Assembly (NCBI RefSeq): GCF_028553785.1
Contig: NZ_CP067136.1
Coordinates: 3,160,501 to 3,224,500 of the forward strand
Length of the DNA: 64,000 nucleotides
Reading direction: 5' to 3'
DNA from: Paracoccus fistulariae
GTDB lineage: Bacteria > Pseudomonadota > Alphaproteobacteria > Rhodobacterales > Rhodobacteraceae
The notes under the pieces are model-generated. The model had not been told where the DNA came from. It ran no database searches and was given only the letters and a program-made list of their open reading frames with translations. Positions within the stretch are counted from its first letter, which is position 1; the number at the start of each line of letters is the position of its first letter. Positions 41,353 through 51,358 of this stretch are shown here, piece by piece. The position numbers were made by a program, and so were the translations under genes.

Positions 41353-44300
41353 TCAGCCCTCCAGCGACTTCGATCCGGCCTTGCCGAACCTGTCGGCCAT
41401 CCATTCCGTCACGCTTTGAATCACGAAATACAGCGACGGGATGATGAACAGCCCGATCAGTGTCGCCCCCAACATGCCGCTGATGATGGTGATGCCCACG
41501 GCATTCTGCGCACCCGCGCCCGCGCCATGGGATTCCGCCAAAGGCAGCACGCCGAAGATAAAGGCCAGCGCCGTCATCAGCACGGCGCGGAACCGCGCCT
41601 CGGCGCCCTGCCGGGCGGCCTCGAAGACGGGCATGCCCTCTTCCCGCCTCTCCTTGGCGAATTCGACGATCAGGATGGCGTTCTTGGCCGCCAGACCGAT
41701 CAGCAGCACCAGCGCGACCTGCACATAAAGGCTCATCTGCGTATTGGTGATGACCAGCCCAAGCCCGGCCCCAAAGGCCGCCGCGCCCAGCGACAGAAGG
41801 ATCGCAATGGGCAGCGAAAAGCTTTCATACAGTGCCACGAGGAACAGATAGGCGAAGATCAGCGACATCACATAGGTCAGGTATTGCCCGCCGCCGCCCT
41901 GCTGTTCCTGATAGGACAGGCCGGACCAGGCGACGCCATAGCCTTCGGGCAAGGTTTCCTGGGCGATGCGTTCGCTGGCCGCCATGGCAGAGCCGGAACT
42001 GGCCCCGGGCGCGGCCTGACCGTTCACCGTGGCCGAGACCGACTGATTGAAGCGCGTGATCACATAGGGGCCAAGCACCGTCGTGGTCGAGGCCAGCGTG
42101 CGCAAGGGCACCATCGCACCGCTGTCGCTGCGGATATAGAGGTTCATCAGATCGTCGATATCGGCGCGATATTGGCCATCCGCCGCGATGGTGACCTGAT
42201 AATTCCGCCCGCCGGTGGTAAAATCGTTGATATAGCTGGACCCGAAGGCCGATCCGATCGCGCTGTAGATATCCGAGGGGCTAAGCCCCAGACGCTCTGC
42301 CCGGACCCGGTCCACGTTCAGATAGACCTGCGGCACATCCGCGCTGAAGGTCGAGCTGAGCCCGCCGATGGCCGGATCCTGATTGGCGGTCGCCAGAAAG
42401 GATCTGAGCGTCTGGGCAAGCTCATCCGGGGACTGCCCTTCCAGCGCCTGCAGGCGCATGTCCAGACCGCCCACGGTGCCAACACCGGGGATCGGCGGCG
42501 GCGAAAAGGCGGCGATGCTGGCGCCGGGCACCTGGCTGAACCGCTGGTTCAGCGATCCCAGGATCGCGCCCAACTGTGTCTCTTCGCTCTGACGTTCTTC
42601 CCAAGGGGTCAGGGCGGCGATGGCCATGCCGCCATTCGGCGCGGCGGTGCCCTGCAGGATGCTGTAGCCGGATACCGAAATCACCTCTTCCACGCCCGGC
42701 GTCTGCCCAAGCTCGTCCCGCACAAGGGCCATGATCTCATCCGTGCGCTGCAACGATGCCGCATCGGGAAGCTGGACATTGACGAAGAGCGCGCCCTGAT
42801 CCTCGTCGGGCAGGAAGGTGCTGGGCAGCGAGGTGATCAGATAGGCGGCGCCAGCGGCGCAGGCGGCCAGAATGCCCAGCGGCAGCAGCCAGAAGCGCAG
42901 CATAAAGCCCACGATCCTGCCATAGCCGTCGCGCAGCCAGTTCAGCCCGGATTCGATCCAGGCCAGCGGGCCGCGACGTTTCCCCCCTTTCGGCGCGCGC
43001 AGCATCACGGCCGCCATGGCGGGGCTAAGCGTGACCGCGACAATGGCCGACATCACCAGCCCGCCCGAGATCGTGACCGCGAATTGGCGGAACAACTGGC
43101 CGTTGATGCCGGGCAGGAAGCCGGTCGGCACCACCACGGCCAGCAACACGAATGTGGTCGAGATGATCGGCCCGGTGATCTGTGCCATGGCCTTTCGCGA
43201 TGCCTCGGCCACCGACATGTAGGGGTCTTCTTCCAGATTGTGCTGGACATTCTCGACCACCAGAATGGCGTCATCCACCACCAGCCCGATGGCCAGAACC
43301 AGCGCCAGAAGCGAGATCATGTTCAGCGAATAGCCCAGCATCAGCAGCACCGCCATCGCGCCCAGAAGCGAGACCGGGATGGACACCCCCGCCACGATGG
43401 TCGCCCGCCAATCCTGCAGGAACAGGAAGATCACCACCATGACGATGATAAAAGCCTCGACCAGGATATCCATGATCAGCTCGATACTGGAGCTGACGAA
43501 CAGCGTGGCGTCATAGACGGTCGCATAGGCCAGATCCTTCGGAAAGCTGGACTGCTTCTGTTCCATCAGATCCAGCACGGCCTGCCGCGTTTCCAGCGCA
43601 TTGGCGCCGGGTGCCAGATTGACCTGCATCATGGTCGAATTATAGTCGCCCAGCTTGGCCTGCACTGCATAGGATTGCGCGCCCAACTCGATCCGCGCCA
43701 CATCGCCCAGCCGGACCACGCTGCCGTCGTCGCCGGTGCGCAGGATCAGCCGCGAAAACTGCTCTGGTTCGGCCAGACGGCCTTGCGAAACCAGCGTGAA
43801 CTGCACCTCGGTGCCTTCGGGGGCGGGCGGGCCGCCAAGCTCGCCCAGGGCGGCCTGCACGTTCTGACTGCGGATCGCGGCGGCGACCTCATCGGCGGTG
43901 ACGCCAAGCGCCACCATCTTCGGTGTGTCCAGCCAGACCCGCATCGCATATTCCGACGTCCCGATGGCCGAGGCATCGCCGACGCCGCTGACCCGCACGA
44001 CCTCATCAATCAGGGTGGTGTTGACGTAATTGGCCACCGACAGATCGTCCATCTGGCCATCCGCCGAATAAAACCCAAGCGACAGCAGGAAATCGGGTGA
44101 GCGGGCGCGCACCTGCACGCCCTGCTGCTGCACCTCACTTGGCAGGCTGGAGGTCGCAAGCTGCACCCGGTTCTGCACATTGACCTGTGCCTGATCGGGA
44201 TCGGTGCCGATATCGAAGGTCACCGACAGCGAATATTGCCCGGCATTGGAACTGGTCGAGGACATATAGGTCATGTCATCGACGCCATTCACCGCTGATT

Positions 44301-44499
44301 CAATCGGCCCGCCGATCACATCCGCGACGGTTTCCGCGCTGGCCCCCGGATAGACGGTCGAGACGGTGACGGTCGGCGGGGTGATATCGGGATATTGCTG
44401 GATCGGCAGGGCAAACAGCGCAATCGCCCCGACAATCGAAATCACCGTCGAGACGACGATGGCAAAGCGGATCCGCCTGATGAAGAAATCCGAGATCAT
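41353..44499 (-). CDS. RND multidrug efflux permease (HAE1/AcrB-like)
   Basis: This is a 1048-residue inner-membrane transporter of the hydrophobe/amphiphile RND family. Twelve membrane segments and two large periplasmic loops are evident. The proton-relay aspartates lie in [14 protein letters not shown], and the N-terminus [20 protein letters not shown] is typical. It works with the adaptor encoded just upstream (ATGA overlap) and an outer-membrane channel that is not in the window. The export range cannot be read from the sequence. Confidence 0.95.
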   Translation of the reverse strand: MISDFFIRRIRFAIVVSTVISIVGAIALFALPIQQYPDITPPTVTVSTVYPGASAETVADVIGGPIESAVNGVDDMTYMSSTSSNAGQYSLSVTFDIGTDPDQAQVNVQNRVQLATSSLPSEVQQQGVQVRARSPDFLLSLGFYSADGQMDDLSVANYVNTTLIDEVVRVSGVGDASAIGTSEYAMRVWLDTPKMVALGVTADEVAAAIRSQNVQAALGELGGPPAPEGTEVQFTLVSQGRLAEPEQFSRLILRTGDDGSVVRLGDVARIELGAQSYAVQAKLGDYNSTMMQVNLAPGANALETRQAVLDLMEQKQSSFPKDLAYATVYDATLFVSSSIELIMDILVEAFIIVMVVIFLFLQDWRATIVAGVSIPVSLLGAMAVLLMLGYSLNMISLLALVLAIGLVVDDAILVVENVQHNLEEDPYMSVAEASRKAMAQITGPIISTTFVLLAVVVPTGFLPGINGQLFRQFAVTISGGLVMSAIVAVTLSPAMAAVMLRAPKGGKRRGPLAWIESGLNWLRDGYGRIVGFMLRFWLLPLGILAACAAGAAYLITSLPSTFLPDEDQGALFVNVQLPDAASLQRTDEIMALVRDELGQTPGVEEVISVSGYSILQGTAAPNGGMAIAALTPWEERQSEETQLGAILGSLNQRFSQVPGASIAAFSPPPIPGVGTVGGLDMRLQALEGQSPDELAQTLRSFLATANQDPAIGGLSSTFSADVPQVYLNVDRVRAERLGLSPSDIYSAIGSAFGSSYINDFTTGGRNYQVTIAADGQYRADIDDLMNLYIRSDSGAMVPLRTLASTTTVLGPYVITRFNQSVSATVNGQAAPGASSGSAMAASERIAQETLPEGYGVAWSGLSYQEQQGGGGQYLTYVMSLIFAYLFLVALYESFSLPIAILLSLGAAAFGAGLGLVITNTQMSLYVQVALVLLIGLAAKNAILIVEFAKERREEGMPVFEAARQGAEARFRAVLMTALAFIFGVLPLAESHGAGAGAQNAVGITIISGMLGATLIGLFIIPSLYFVIQSVTEWMADRFGKAGSKSLEG

Positions 44500-45635
44500 G
44501 GGGCGTCACCTCCGGTGCCCTGATCCTGCGCGGGTGTGGTTGCGGCGACGGTCATGCCGTCCTGCAACCGCTGCACGCCCTCGGTCACGACGGATTCGCC
44601 CTGTTGCAGACCTTCCGTGACGGCCCAGCCATTCTGCATGCGCGGTCCTGTCTCGATCCGCCGTTGCGAGACGGTCGAGTCATCGTTCAGCACAAAGACA
44701 TAGCGCCCTTCGCGGTCCTGCAGTACGGCGGTCTGGGGCACGACGGGAAATTCCTGCGGGTCTTTCTCGGCGATCACGACGGTGACGAATTGTCCCGGCA
44801 GCAACAGCGCATCGGGATTGTCGTAGACCACCCGGACGGCAACGCTGCCGGTCGCGGGATCGACGCGGTTGTTGATATATTCCAGCCGCCCCGCCAACGG
44901 GTAATCCGAGCCGTTGGCCAGCGTGACATTGAACGTTACCGCCTCGGCGCCGGTATCCGCGATATCGCTTTGCTGCAGATCCAGCAACAATTGCTCGGGC
45001 AGGGAAAAGACCACGCGGATCGGATCAAGCTGCACGATCTGGGCCAGCGACCCGGCCGAAGGGCCGACGAAATTGCCCTTGGTGATCAGGGCCTGACCGA
45101 TCTTGCCGGTGATCGGGCTGGTGATCGTGGTGTAGCCCTGATTGATCTGGGCCAGCTTTACGCCCGCCTCGGCGGCCTGCACATTCGCCTCGGCCACCTG
45201 AAAATCCGCGCGGGCCTGTTCAAGGTTCACCTCGGCCGAGGCATTGCGGTTGACCAGTTCCTGCTGGCGGGCGGCCTCGCTTTCGGCGCGGACGCGCTGT
45301 GCCTCGGCCTGTGCAAGGCTGGCTTGGGCGGACAGCACCTCTGCCTGATACTGGTCGGGCTCGATGCTGAACAGCGGATCGCCGGTGTCGACAATCTCAC
45401 CGGCGTCGAACAGGACCTCTTCGATAAAACCCTGTATACGCGCCTGAATTTCCACGCTTTCGATGGCTTCGACGCTGGCGGTAAAGCTGTTCAGGGCACC
45501 GATCCGGGCGGTTTCGATCTGCGCGGTGATCACGGCGGGCGCGGGGGGCTGTTGTGCCGAAACCCCGGTTGCGGACAGGCCCGTGATCAGCGCCATTCGC
45601 AGCGCGCGGGCCGTTTTGCTATTAAAACCGAACAT
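44496..45635 (-). CDS. RND efflux periplasmic adaptor (AcrA/MexA-like)
   Basis: This is a 379-residue membrane-fusion protein with an N-terminal export signal ([17 protein letters not shown]), a lipoyl half ([20 protein letters not shown]), an alpha hairpin ([20 protein letters not shown]) and the second lipoyl half followed by beta-barrel domains. No lipobox cysteine is present, so it is probably anchored by its signal or soluble. It is the first gene of the pump operon. A perfect palindrome lies 20 bp upstream of the start. Confidence 0.93.
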   Translation of the reverse strand: MFGFNSKTARALRMALITGLSATGVSAQQPPAPAVITAQIETARIGALNSFTASVEAIESVEIQARIQGFIEEVLFDAGEIVDTGDPLFSIEPDQYQAEVLSAQASLAQAEAQRVRAESEAARQQELVNRNASAEVNLEQARADFQVAEANVQAAEAGVKLAQINQGYTTITSPITGKIGQALITKGNFVGPSAGSLAQIVQLDPIRVVFSLPEQLLLDLQQSDIADTGAEAVTFNVTLANGSDYPLAGRLEYINNRVDPATGSVAVRVVYDNPDALLLPGQFVTVVIAEKDPQEFPVVPQTAVLQDREGRYVFVLNDDSTVSQRRIETGPRMQNGWAVTEGLQQGESVVTEGVQRLQDGMTVAATTPAQDQGTGGDAP

Positions 45636-45654
45636 TCATCTGCCCCCGATGATC

Positions 45655-45684
45655 ATTTCCTTAACTATAAGGTTTTAAGGAAAT
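45655..45684. promoter_or_regulatory. Candidate repressor operator upstream of the RND operon
   Basis: ATTTCCTTAA (45655-45664) and TTAAGGAAAT (45675-45684) form a perfect 10-bp inverted repeat, 20 bp before the adaptor start and overlapping a TATAGT-like -10 on the minus strand. The form fits a TetR- or MarR-type operator; no regulator gene adjoins. Confidence 0.6.
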
Positions 45685-45744
45685 TTCAGTTCCTGTGCCA
45701 CAATTAACGGTGCGGGGGGCCGTGCAGCGGTGCGCACCGGGCGC

Positions 45745-45784
45745 GTCTTTGCGGCAGCGTCGGGGGCTGAGCCGCCGCAAAGAC
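45745..45784. terminator. Hairpin between the RND operon and the Rieske gene
   Basis: An 11-bp perfect stem, GTCTTTGCGGC (45745-45755) with GCCGCAAAGAC (45774-45784), lies 32 bp behind the Rieske gene stop. There is no good T-run outside the stem. Confidence 0.4.
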
Positions 45785-45816
45785 AGTGCGTTTCATAGAT
45801 CTGTCAGCGGCCGGGA

Positions 45817-46173
45817 TCAGGGCTGGCCGATGACCAGCATCGCACCCTCGACCCGCACCGGCACCGGATCAAGATCGCAATCCGCGCCCTCCACCACCTG
45901 ACCGCTGTGGATGTCGAACCGCGCGCCATGGGCGGTGCACATCAGGTTCGTCCCATCCGCAGACAGCATCTGATCGCCGCGATAATTCAGCGGCAGATAT
46001 TGATGCGGGCAGGCATTCACATAGGCGCGGATGCCCTGATCGGTCGCCGCCAGCAGCAGGGGGAATTTGCCCTTCTCGGTCTCGACCGTCAGGGCCTGCA
46101 CGCCCTGAACCTGATCCTGCGGGCAAATGACGGTGCCCGGCGCGGGGGCCGAGCGGTAATCGGTCCAGCTCAT
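45817..46173 (-). CDS. Rieske-type [2Fe-2S] protein
   Basis: This is a 118-residue soluble protein with both Rieske cluster motifs: CPHQYLPL (C-x-H) and CTAHGARFD (C-x2-H). The size and lack of a membrane anchor fit a Rieske ferredoxin, an electron carrier for oxygenases. It follows hppD by 38 bp on the same strand. HppD itself does not need a ferredoxin, so the partner is unclear. Confidence 0.88.
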   Translation of the reverse strand: MSWTDYRSAPAPGTVICPQDQVQGVQALTVETEKGKFPLLLAATDQGIRAYVNACPHQYLPLNYRGDQMLSADGTNLMCTAHGARFDIHSGQVVEGADCDLDPVPVRVEGAMLVIGQP

Positions 46174-46211
46174 CTTCGGATGGTCCCGCCCAAGGACGGG
46201 GCCTGACCTTC

Positions 46212-47327
46212 TCAGCTGGCCGGTTCGGCGTTCAACACGCCACGGCGGATCTGGTCTTCCTCGATCGACTCGAACAGGGCGCGGAAATTGCCCTCGCCGA
46301 AGCCGTCATCACCCTTGCGCTGGATGAATTCGAAGAAGATCGGCCCGATCACGGTTTTCGAGAAGATCTGCAGCAGGATCCGCGTCTCGCCGCCGCCGAC
46401 GACGCCTTCGCCATCGATCAGGATGCCGTGCTTCTGCATGCGCTCGATCGGCTCTTCATGGCCCTTCACGCGCTTATGCGACATCTCGTAATAGGTGTCG
46501 GGCGGGCCGGGCATGAATTCCATCCCCGCGGCCGAGATCTGATCGGTTCCGGCATAGATATCTTCGCTGGCAATGGCGATGTGCTGGATGCCTTCGCCCT
46601 TGTATTCCTTCAGATATTCCTCGATCTGGCTGTGATCGTCGGTGGATTCGTTGATCGGGATCCGGATCTTGCCATCGGGCGAGGTCAGGGCGCGGCTGAC
46701 CAGCCCGGTCTGCTTGCCCTTGATGTCGAAATACTTGATTTCGCGGAAATTGAAGGTGTCGTGGTAGAATTTGTACCAGGTGTCCATATTGCCGCGAATG
46801 ACGTTATGGGTCAGGTGATCAAGATAGTAGAAGCCAAAGCCCTTGGGGCTTGGGTTCGGCTCACCCAGCCAGTCGTAATCGGCCTCATAGGCGCTGCCAT
46901 CGGCGCCATAGGTGTCGATGAAATACAGCAGCGAACCGCCAATACCGTAAACTGCCGGGGCGTCGATGGATTTGCCGGTGCCGGTATATTCGGTCGCGCC
47001 CAGATCCAGCGCACGTTTCAGCGCCGCCTGGGCATCGACCACGCGCCAGGCCATCGCCGGCGCGCAGGGGCCGTGTTCCTTGACGAATTCGGCGGCATGG
47101 CTGTCGGGATCGGCATTCAGGATGTAATTGATATCGCCCTGACGATAGAGCGCGATGTTCTTCGATTTGTGCCTTGCCACCGGCGTGAAGCCCATCTGGC
47201 GAAAGATCTTGTCCAGCTTCTCGGGCTCGGGGTGGGCGTATTCGACGAATTCGAAACCGTCGGTGCCTGCGGGATTCGCGGCGCTGATCGTGGCTTTCGG
47301 GGCGTTATGCGGGAAGGGGCCCATCAT
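46212..47327 (-). CDS. hppD: 4-Hydroxyphenylpyruvate dioxygenase
   Basis: HppD turns 4-hydroxyphenylpyruvate into homogentisate using a non-haem iron in the cytoplasm. The protein is 371 residues, in two vicinal-oxygen-chelate halves. Conserved iron-ligand regions are seen in YLDHLTHNV, GIQHIAIASEDIY and a C-terminal FFEFIQRKGDDGFGEGNF. It is separated from the divergent Lrp-type regulator by 134 bp. It starts the tyrosine branch completed by hmgA, maiA and fahA further along. Confidence 0.97.
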   Translation of the reverse strand: MMGPFPHNAPKATISAANPAGTDGFEFVEYAHPEPEKLDKIFRQMGFTPVARHKSKNIALYRQGDINYILNADPDSHAAEFVKEHGPCAPAMAWRVVDAQAALKRALDLGATEYTGTGKSIDAPAVYGIGGSLLYFIDTYGADGSAYEADYDWLGEPNPSPKGFGFYYLDHLTHNVIRGNMDTWYKFYHDTFNFREIKYFDIKGKQTGLVSRALTSPDGKIRIPINESTDDHSQIEEYLKEYKGEGIQHIAIASEDIYAGTDQISAAGMEFMPGPPDTYYEMSHKRVKGHEEPIERMQKHGILIDGEGVVGGGETRILLQIFSKTVIGPIFFEFIQRKGDDGFGEGNFRALFESIEEDQIRRGVLNAEPAS

Positions 47328-47461
47328 CTTCTCCTTCTGGCGGTGCTTTTATCTTCTCGCGTGGATCATAGCGCCATGGCGATGCACGATGCTTGCGAAG
47401 CGCCGCAGGAAAATGCCATTATTGCACGAAACATGCAGGTTATGACCGGATTGCGCGCGCC

Positions 47462-47923
47462 ATGCAGCTTGATCGCTTTGATATCGCCATTCTTGTTGCA
47501 TTGCAGCGTGACGGCGCCACCACCAATGCCGCCCTGGCCGAGATCGTGAACCTGTCGGCCTCTCAATGTTCGCGACGGCGCGCGGCGCTGGAGGCGGCGG
47601 GCGTGATCGAGGGCTACTCCGCCCGACTGAACGCCGCGAAGCTGGGTTTTGGGCTGCGCGCGATCATCCGGGTGAACCTGTCCAGCCACGGTCAGGGCAA
47701 GGAAAGCGATTTCGCGCGTTTCGTGGCCAGCCAGCCGCAGATCCGCTCGGCCTTTTCGGTGTCGGGCGATGCGGATTACGTGCTGGATATCCGCTCCCAC
47801 GATCTGGAGGCTTTTGCCGATTTCGTCCATCGGCACCTGCTGCCGCATCCGCAGGTCGCGCAGGTCCGGTCCGAGATCGTGCTGAAAACCCTGAAAGACG
47901 ATCAAGGCGTCGGGCCGCTTTGA
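47462..47923 (+). CDS. Lrp/AsnC-family regulator
   Basis: This is a 153-residue regulator with an N-terminal helix-turn-helix (LDRFDIAILVALQRDGATTN, NLSASQCSRRRAALEAAGVI) and a C-terminal RAM domain (FSVSGDADYVLDIRSHDLEA). It is divergent from hppD, so control of hppD in response to an aromatic amino acid is likely. The start is at 47462 because homology begins there; no strong ribosome site was seen. Confidence 0.9.
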   Translation: MQLDRFDIAILVALQRDGATTNAALAEIVNLSASQCSRRRAALEAAGVIEGYSARLNAAKLGFGLRAIIRVNLSSHGQGKESDFARFVASQPQIRSAFSVSGDADYVLDIRSHDLEAFADFVHRHLLPHPQVAQVRSEIVLKTLKDDQGVGPL

Positions 47924-47924
47924 T

Positions 47925-48410
47925 CTAGGGGCTTGACCGTCCGGGGCGGGGAAAGGGCGTGCCGCGGCCTTCGCGCGGTTCGGTCACCTGCGCGATCGCC
48001 TGATCCAGCGCATCGATGCCGCGTTCCAGCGCGGCCCGATCCTCGGCGGGCATGGCGTCCAGAATTTCGCGGGCGCGGGCCTCGACCTCTTGCAGGGCGG
48101 TCTGGAACAGCGTCCGGCCGGCATCCTTGATGGCATAGTTGCGCAGCCGCCGGTCCGAGCCAAGGATCGCCCGCGTGATCAGGCCCTTCTCCTCCAGCCG
48201 GGTCGCGGCGCGGCTAACCTGCACCTTGTCCAGCGAGGTCCGCTGCGACAATTGCAGCGAATCCAGTCGCCCGGCATCGTCCAGCAGGAACAACAGCCGC
48301 CATTCCTCGCGGGTGAAACCGTGTTCGCGCCCGTAAACGGCGACCAATTGCCGCGAAAAGGCTTCGGCCGTCACGGCCAGGCGATAGGGAAAGAATGTCT
48401 CAATGCGCAT
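47925..48410 (-). CDS. MarR-family regulator
   Basis: This is a 161-residue winged-helix regulator (EWRLLFLLDDAGRLDSLQLS, LDKVQVSRAATRLEEKGLIT, SDRRLRNYAIKDAGRTLF). It is convergent with the Lrp gene (1-bp gap) and lies 98 bp behind the TRAP large permease on the same strand, so it may be the last gene of the fahA-maiA-TRAP run. The tail is basic and proline-rich. Confidence 0.88.
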   Translation of the reverse strand: MRIETFFPYRLAVTAEAFSRQLVAVYGREHGFTREEWRLLFLLDDAGRLDSLQLSQRTSLDKVQVSRAATRLEEKGLITRAILGSDRRLRNYAIKDAGRTLFQTALQEVEARAREILDAMPAEDRAALERGIDALDQAIAQVTEPREGRGTPFPRPGRSSP

Positions 48411-48508
48411 GACGATACCGTCTGGTTGAAATGCCGCAAGGCTGCGGCGGATGGCCCGCCCGCACCGTGGCGCGGATGGGGTCGTGGTGTTGGCCGGTCC
48501 GGCCGGGG

Positions 48509-49819
48509 CTAGAGGATCAGCGCCAGCGACAGGGATGGCAAGGCGATGATCAAGGCCAGACGGACGATATCGGCAAGCCAGAAGACATAGACGCCGCGAA
48601 AGATCGTGGACAGCGACACATCGGGCAGGACCGAACGCAGGACGAAGACATTCATCCCGATGGGGGGCGTGATCAGGCTGATCTCGGTCACGACGACGAC
48701 GATGATTGCGAACCAGATCAGCACAGAATCCGGATCCTGCAGGATGGCCAGTCCGAAATCCAGGTCCGAAACCAGCGGATAGAAGACCGGCACGGTCAGC
48801 AGGATCATCGACAGGCTTTCCAGAAAACAGCCCAGCACCATATAGATCAGCACGATCACCAGCAGCACGGTCCAGGGCGACAGGCCCAGATTTTCGACGA
48901 TGTCGGACAGGCTGTCGGGCAGCCCGGCGAAGGTGACGAAATTGCTGAAGATCTCGGCCCCGATGATGATCGCGAAGATCATGGCCGAGGCGGTGGCACT
49001 GTCCAGAAACGCCGTCGACAGCGCCTGACGGCTAAGCCCGCCGGTGGCGAAGGCGATCAGCAGCGCGGCGGCGGCCCCCATGCCCGCGGCCTCGATCGGG
49101 GTGAAAAGCCCGCCATAGATGCCCGACATGATGAACAGGAACAGCCCCAGAACGGCGATCACGCTGATGGTGTCGCGCCGGGTCATCGGGTGTACCTCAC
49201 CCACCTGCGGGGCCAATTCCGGCTTCAGCCGCACTGCCACCACCACCGCCAGCAGATAGCCGATGATGCCCAGGATGCCGGGAATGATGCCCGCCAGGAA
49301 CAGCTTGCCGATATCGGCCTCGGTCAGCAGGCCAAAGATGATCAACACGACCGAGGGCGGGATCAGAATGCCCAGCGTGCCACCCGCCGCGATGGCGCCG
49401 GTGGCAAGGCTGTCGGAATAGCCAAAGCGGCGCATCGAGGGCATGGTGACCTTGGACATGGTCGCCGCCGTTGCCAGCGAGGATCCGCAGACCGCCGAAA
49501 AGCCGCCGCAGGACAGCACCGTAGCCATGGCCAGCCCGCCGCGCATCCGGCCAAAGACACGGTCGGCGGCGGAAAACAGGCCCTGCGCGATGCCCGATCC
49601 GGCCAGTACATTGCCCATGAAGATGAACAGCGGCACGACCGACAGCGAATAGTTCAGCCCGGTTTCAAAGACGGCATTGCCAACCATGGCGCCCGCCGGA
49701 CCCCACCCGCGCAGCAGCGCAAAGCCGATGCCGCCGACGATGGTCATGGCGAATGCGATGGGCACGCGCAGGAACACCATCAGCAACAGGATGGCGAAGG
49801 CGATCAGGGAAATGGTCAT
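48509..49819 (-). CDS. dctM: TRAP transporter large permease (DctM)
   Basis: This is a 436-residue membrane protein of the DctM family with about twelve segments (LRVPIAFAMTIVGGIGFALL, SVVPLFIFMGNVLAGSGIAQ, GTLGILIPPSVVLIIFGLLT). It is the ion-coupled translocator of a tripartite importer. It overlaps DctQ by ATGA. Its position inside the homogentisate gene run suggests import of an aromatic or related carboxylate. Confidence 0.94.
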   Translation of the reverse strand: MTISLIAFAILLLMVFLRVPIAFAMTIVGGIGFALLRGWGPAGAMVGNAVFETGLNYSLSVVPLFIFMGNVLAGSGIAQGLFSAADRVFGRMRGGLAMATVLSCGGFSAVCGSSLATAATMSKVTMPSMRRFGYSDSLATGAIAAGGTLGILIPPSVVLIIFGLLTEADIGKLFLAGIIPGILGIIGYLLAVVVAVRLKPELAPQVGEVHPMTRRDTISVIAVLGLFLFIMSGIYGGLFTPIEAAGMGAAAALLIAFATGGLSRQALSTAFLDSATASAMIFAIIIGAEIFSNFVTFAGLPDSLSDIVENLGLSPWTVLLVIVLIYMVLGCFLESLSMILLTVPVFYPLVSDLDFGLAILQDPDSVLIWFAIIVVVVTEISLITPPIGMNVFVLRSVLPDVSLSTIFRGVYVFWLADIVRLALIIALPSLSLALIL

Positions 49820-50331
49820 GGTTCTTCTCGCCTGAACAGGATGATCACGGCCGAGACGGCGCAGCTTGCCGCCGCCAGAAAGGCCAGAGGCGCCATTGGC
49901 AGCGCCAGCGAGGGGCTGCGCGTGCCGTCATGCAGCTGATCCAGCCCGATCACCAGCAGTCGCCATGTGAAATAGGCCAGCGCCAGACCGGAAACGATCC
50001 CGGCCAGCCGCCCCAACAACCGTTGAACCGGGCGCGGGAACAGATGCAGCGCCAGATCGACCTCGACATGGCTGCCATCGGCGGTGGTCAGCGGCAGCGC
50101 CACGAAAACCAGTGCCGCCAGCAGCATCTGCGTCAGTTCATAAGCGCCGCCGAAAGGCCGGTTCAGCAGATAGCGGCCGATCACATCGATGCAGGTCACC
50201 GCAATCAGCGACAGGATCAACAGCGCCGCCGCCCCCGCCAGCACGCGATACCAGGTCGTTTGCCGGTGCGGGGGCTGGCCCGGAGGGGAGTCCGGGACCA
50301 GCGGGTCGGCGCCGTGGCCGGGCGCCGTCAT
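49816..50331 (-). CDS. dctQ: TRAP transporter small permease (DctQ)
   Basis: This is a 171-residue protein with four membrane segments, characteristic of DctQ (CIDVIGRYLLNRPFGGAYEL, ALVFVALPLTTADGSHVEVD). It joins the large permease and the binding protein. It overlaps both neighbours by 4 bases. Confidence 0.92.
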   Translation of the reverse strand: MTAPGHGADPLVPDSPPGQPPHRQTTWYRVLAGAAALLILSLIAVTCIDVIGRYLLNRPFGGAYELTQMLLAALVFVALPLTTADGSHVEVDLALHLFPRPVQRLLGRLAGIVSGLALAYFTWRLLVIGLDQLHDGTRSPSLALPMAPLAFLAAASCAVSAVIILFRREEP

Positions 50332-51332
50332 TCGGCGCCGACTCCGGTCATCTTGCGGAACTCGGCCAGCGCGGCGGTGCCGTTATAACCGTCGCCCAGA
50401 CTGTCGGCCCAGCCTTGCTCCAGTTCCGAGGCCTTGGTGCGCAGTGCCTCGACCACCTCGGGGCTGGCTTCGTAGAAGTCGATCCTGTCGCCGATTTCCT
50501 CTTGTGCGGCGGTATCGGCATCGTTCCACGCCTTGCCCACACGTTCGGCAAAAGCCTCGCCCGAGATCGCGTCGATGGCGGCGCGGTCCTCTTCCGAGAT
50601 GCTGTTCCACTTGTCTTCATTGATGACGAAGAACCATGTGGTGTTATAGATCCCGCCCGGCACGGTCATCGAATATTTGATGTCGTCGGTCAGGTTGAAG
50701 GCCGTCAGCGCCTCATAGGTGAAGGCCACCCCGTCAATGACGCCGCGCGACAGCTTTTCGTAGACCTCGGGCGAGGACATGAACAGCGGCGTCGCCCCCA
50801 GGGCCGAGATCAGATCGCCGACATAGCCACCCGGCACGCGGATCTTCAGACCCTGCATGTCATCGACGGTTTCGATCTTCAGCTTGTTGTTATGCAGCAG
50901 GCCCGGGCCATGCATGAAGAGGCCCAGCAGATGTGTGCCTTCGTGTTCCGCTGCGGCGTCCAGCTGACCGCCATAGATGCTCCAATAGGCCTGCGAATTG
51001 GCTACGGCATCGTCGCCAAGGAAGCTGAACTGACCCAGCCGGGCGCGGGTGAAGCGATCATCCTCGGTAAAGGAATGCAGGCCGTAGGTGATATCGGCAA
51101 TGCCATCGCGGGCCATGTCGAAATGCGCGGGCGGGCTGCCCAGCGGCTTGCCGGTGATGCGCACGGTGACGCGGCCATCGGTGACGGCCTCGACCTCTTC
51201 GGCCCAGGGCTCGAAGGCGTTGACGACGATCGGGTGCTTGGGCGGCAGCCAGGACGACATGATCAGCTCTTCCGCCAGAATCGGGGTCGCGGATAGCAGC
51301 AATCCGGCCAGCGCCAGTTTCAGTGACTTCAT
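50328..51332 (-). CDS. dctP: TRAP transporter solute-binding protein (DctP)
   Basis: This is a 334-residue exported binding protein with signal MKSLKLALAGLLLSATPILA. The DctP fold includes WLPPKHPIVVNAFEPWAEEV, LGSPPAHFDMARDGIADITY and LKIRVPGGYVGDLISALGAT, the last containing the conserved Arg that binds carboxylate ligands. The start at 51332 follows a purine-rich GGGAGAGAG stretch. It lies 26 bp behind maiA. The ligand is inferred to be an aromatic carboxylate feeding homogentisate. Confidence 0.92.
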   Translation of the reverse strand: MKSLKLALAGLLLSATPILAEELIMSSWLPPKHPIVVNAFEPWAEEVEAVTDGRVTVRITGKPLGSPPAHFDMARDGIADITYGLHSFTEDDRFTRARLGQFSFLGDDAVANSQAYWSIYGGQLDAAAEHEGTHLLGLFMHGPGLLHNNKLKIETVDDMQGLKIRVPGGYVGDLISALGATPLFMSSPEVYEKLSRGVIDGVAFTYEALTAFNLTDDIKYSMTVPGGIYNTTWFFVINEDKWNSISEEDRAAIDAISGEAFAERVGKAWNDADTAAQEEIGDRIDFYEASPEVVEALRTKASELEQGWADSLGDGYNGTAALAEFRKMTGVGAE

Positions 51333-51358
51333 TTTCTCTCTCCCTGTTGTTCCTTCGC

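Noticed and set aside
50112..51296. A plus-strand frame opposite the TRAP binding-protein gene
   Set aside because: It is a shadow of dctP and dctQ, with no domain recognised.
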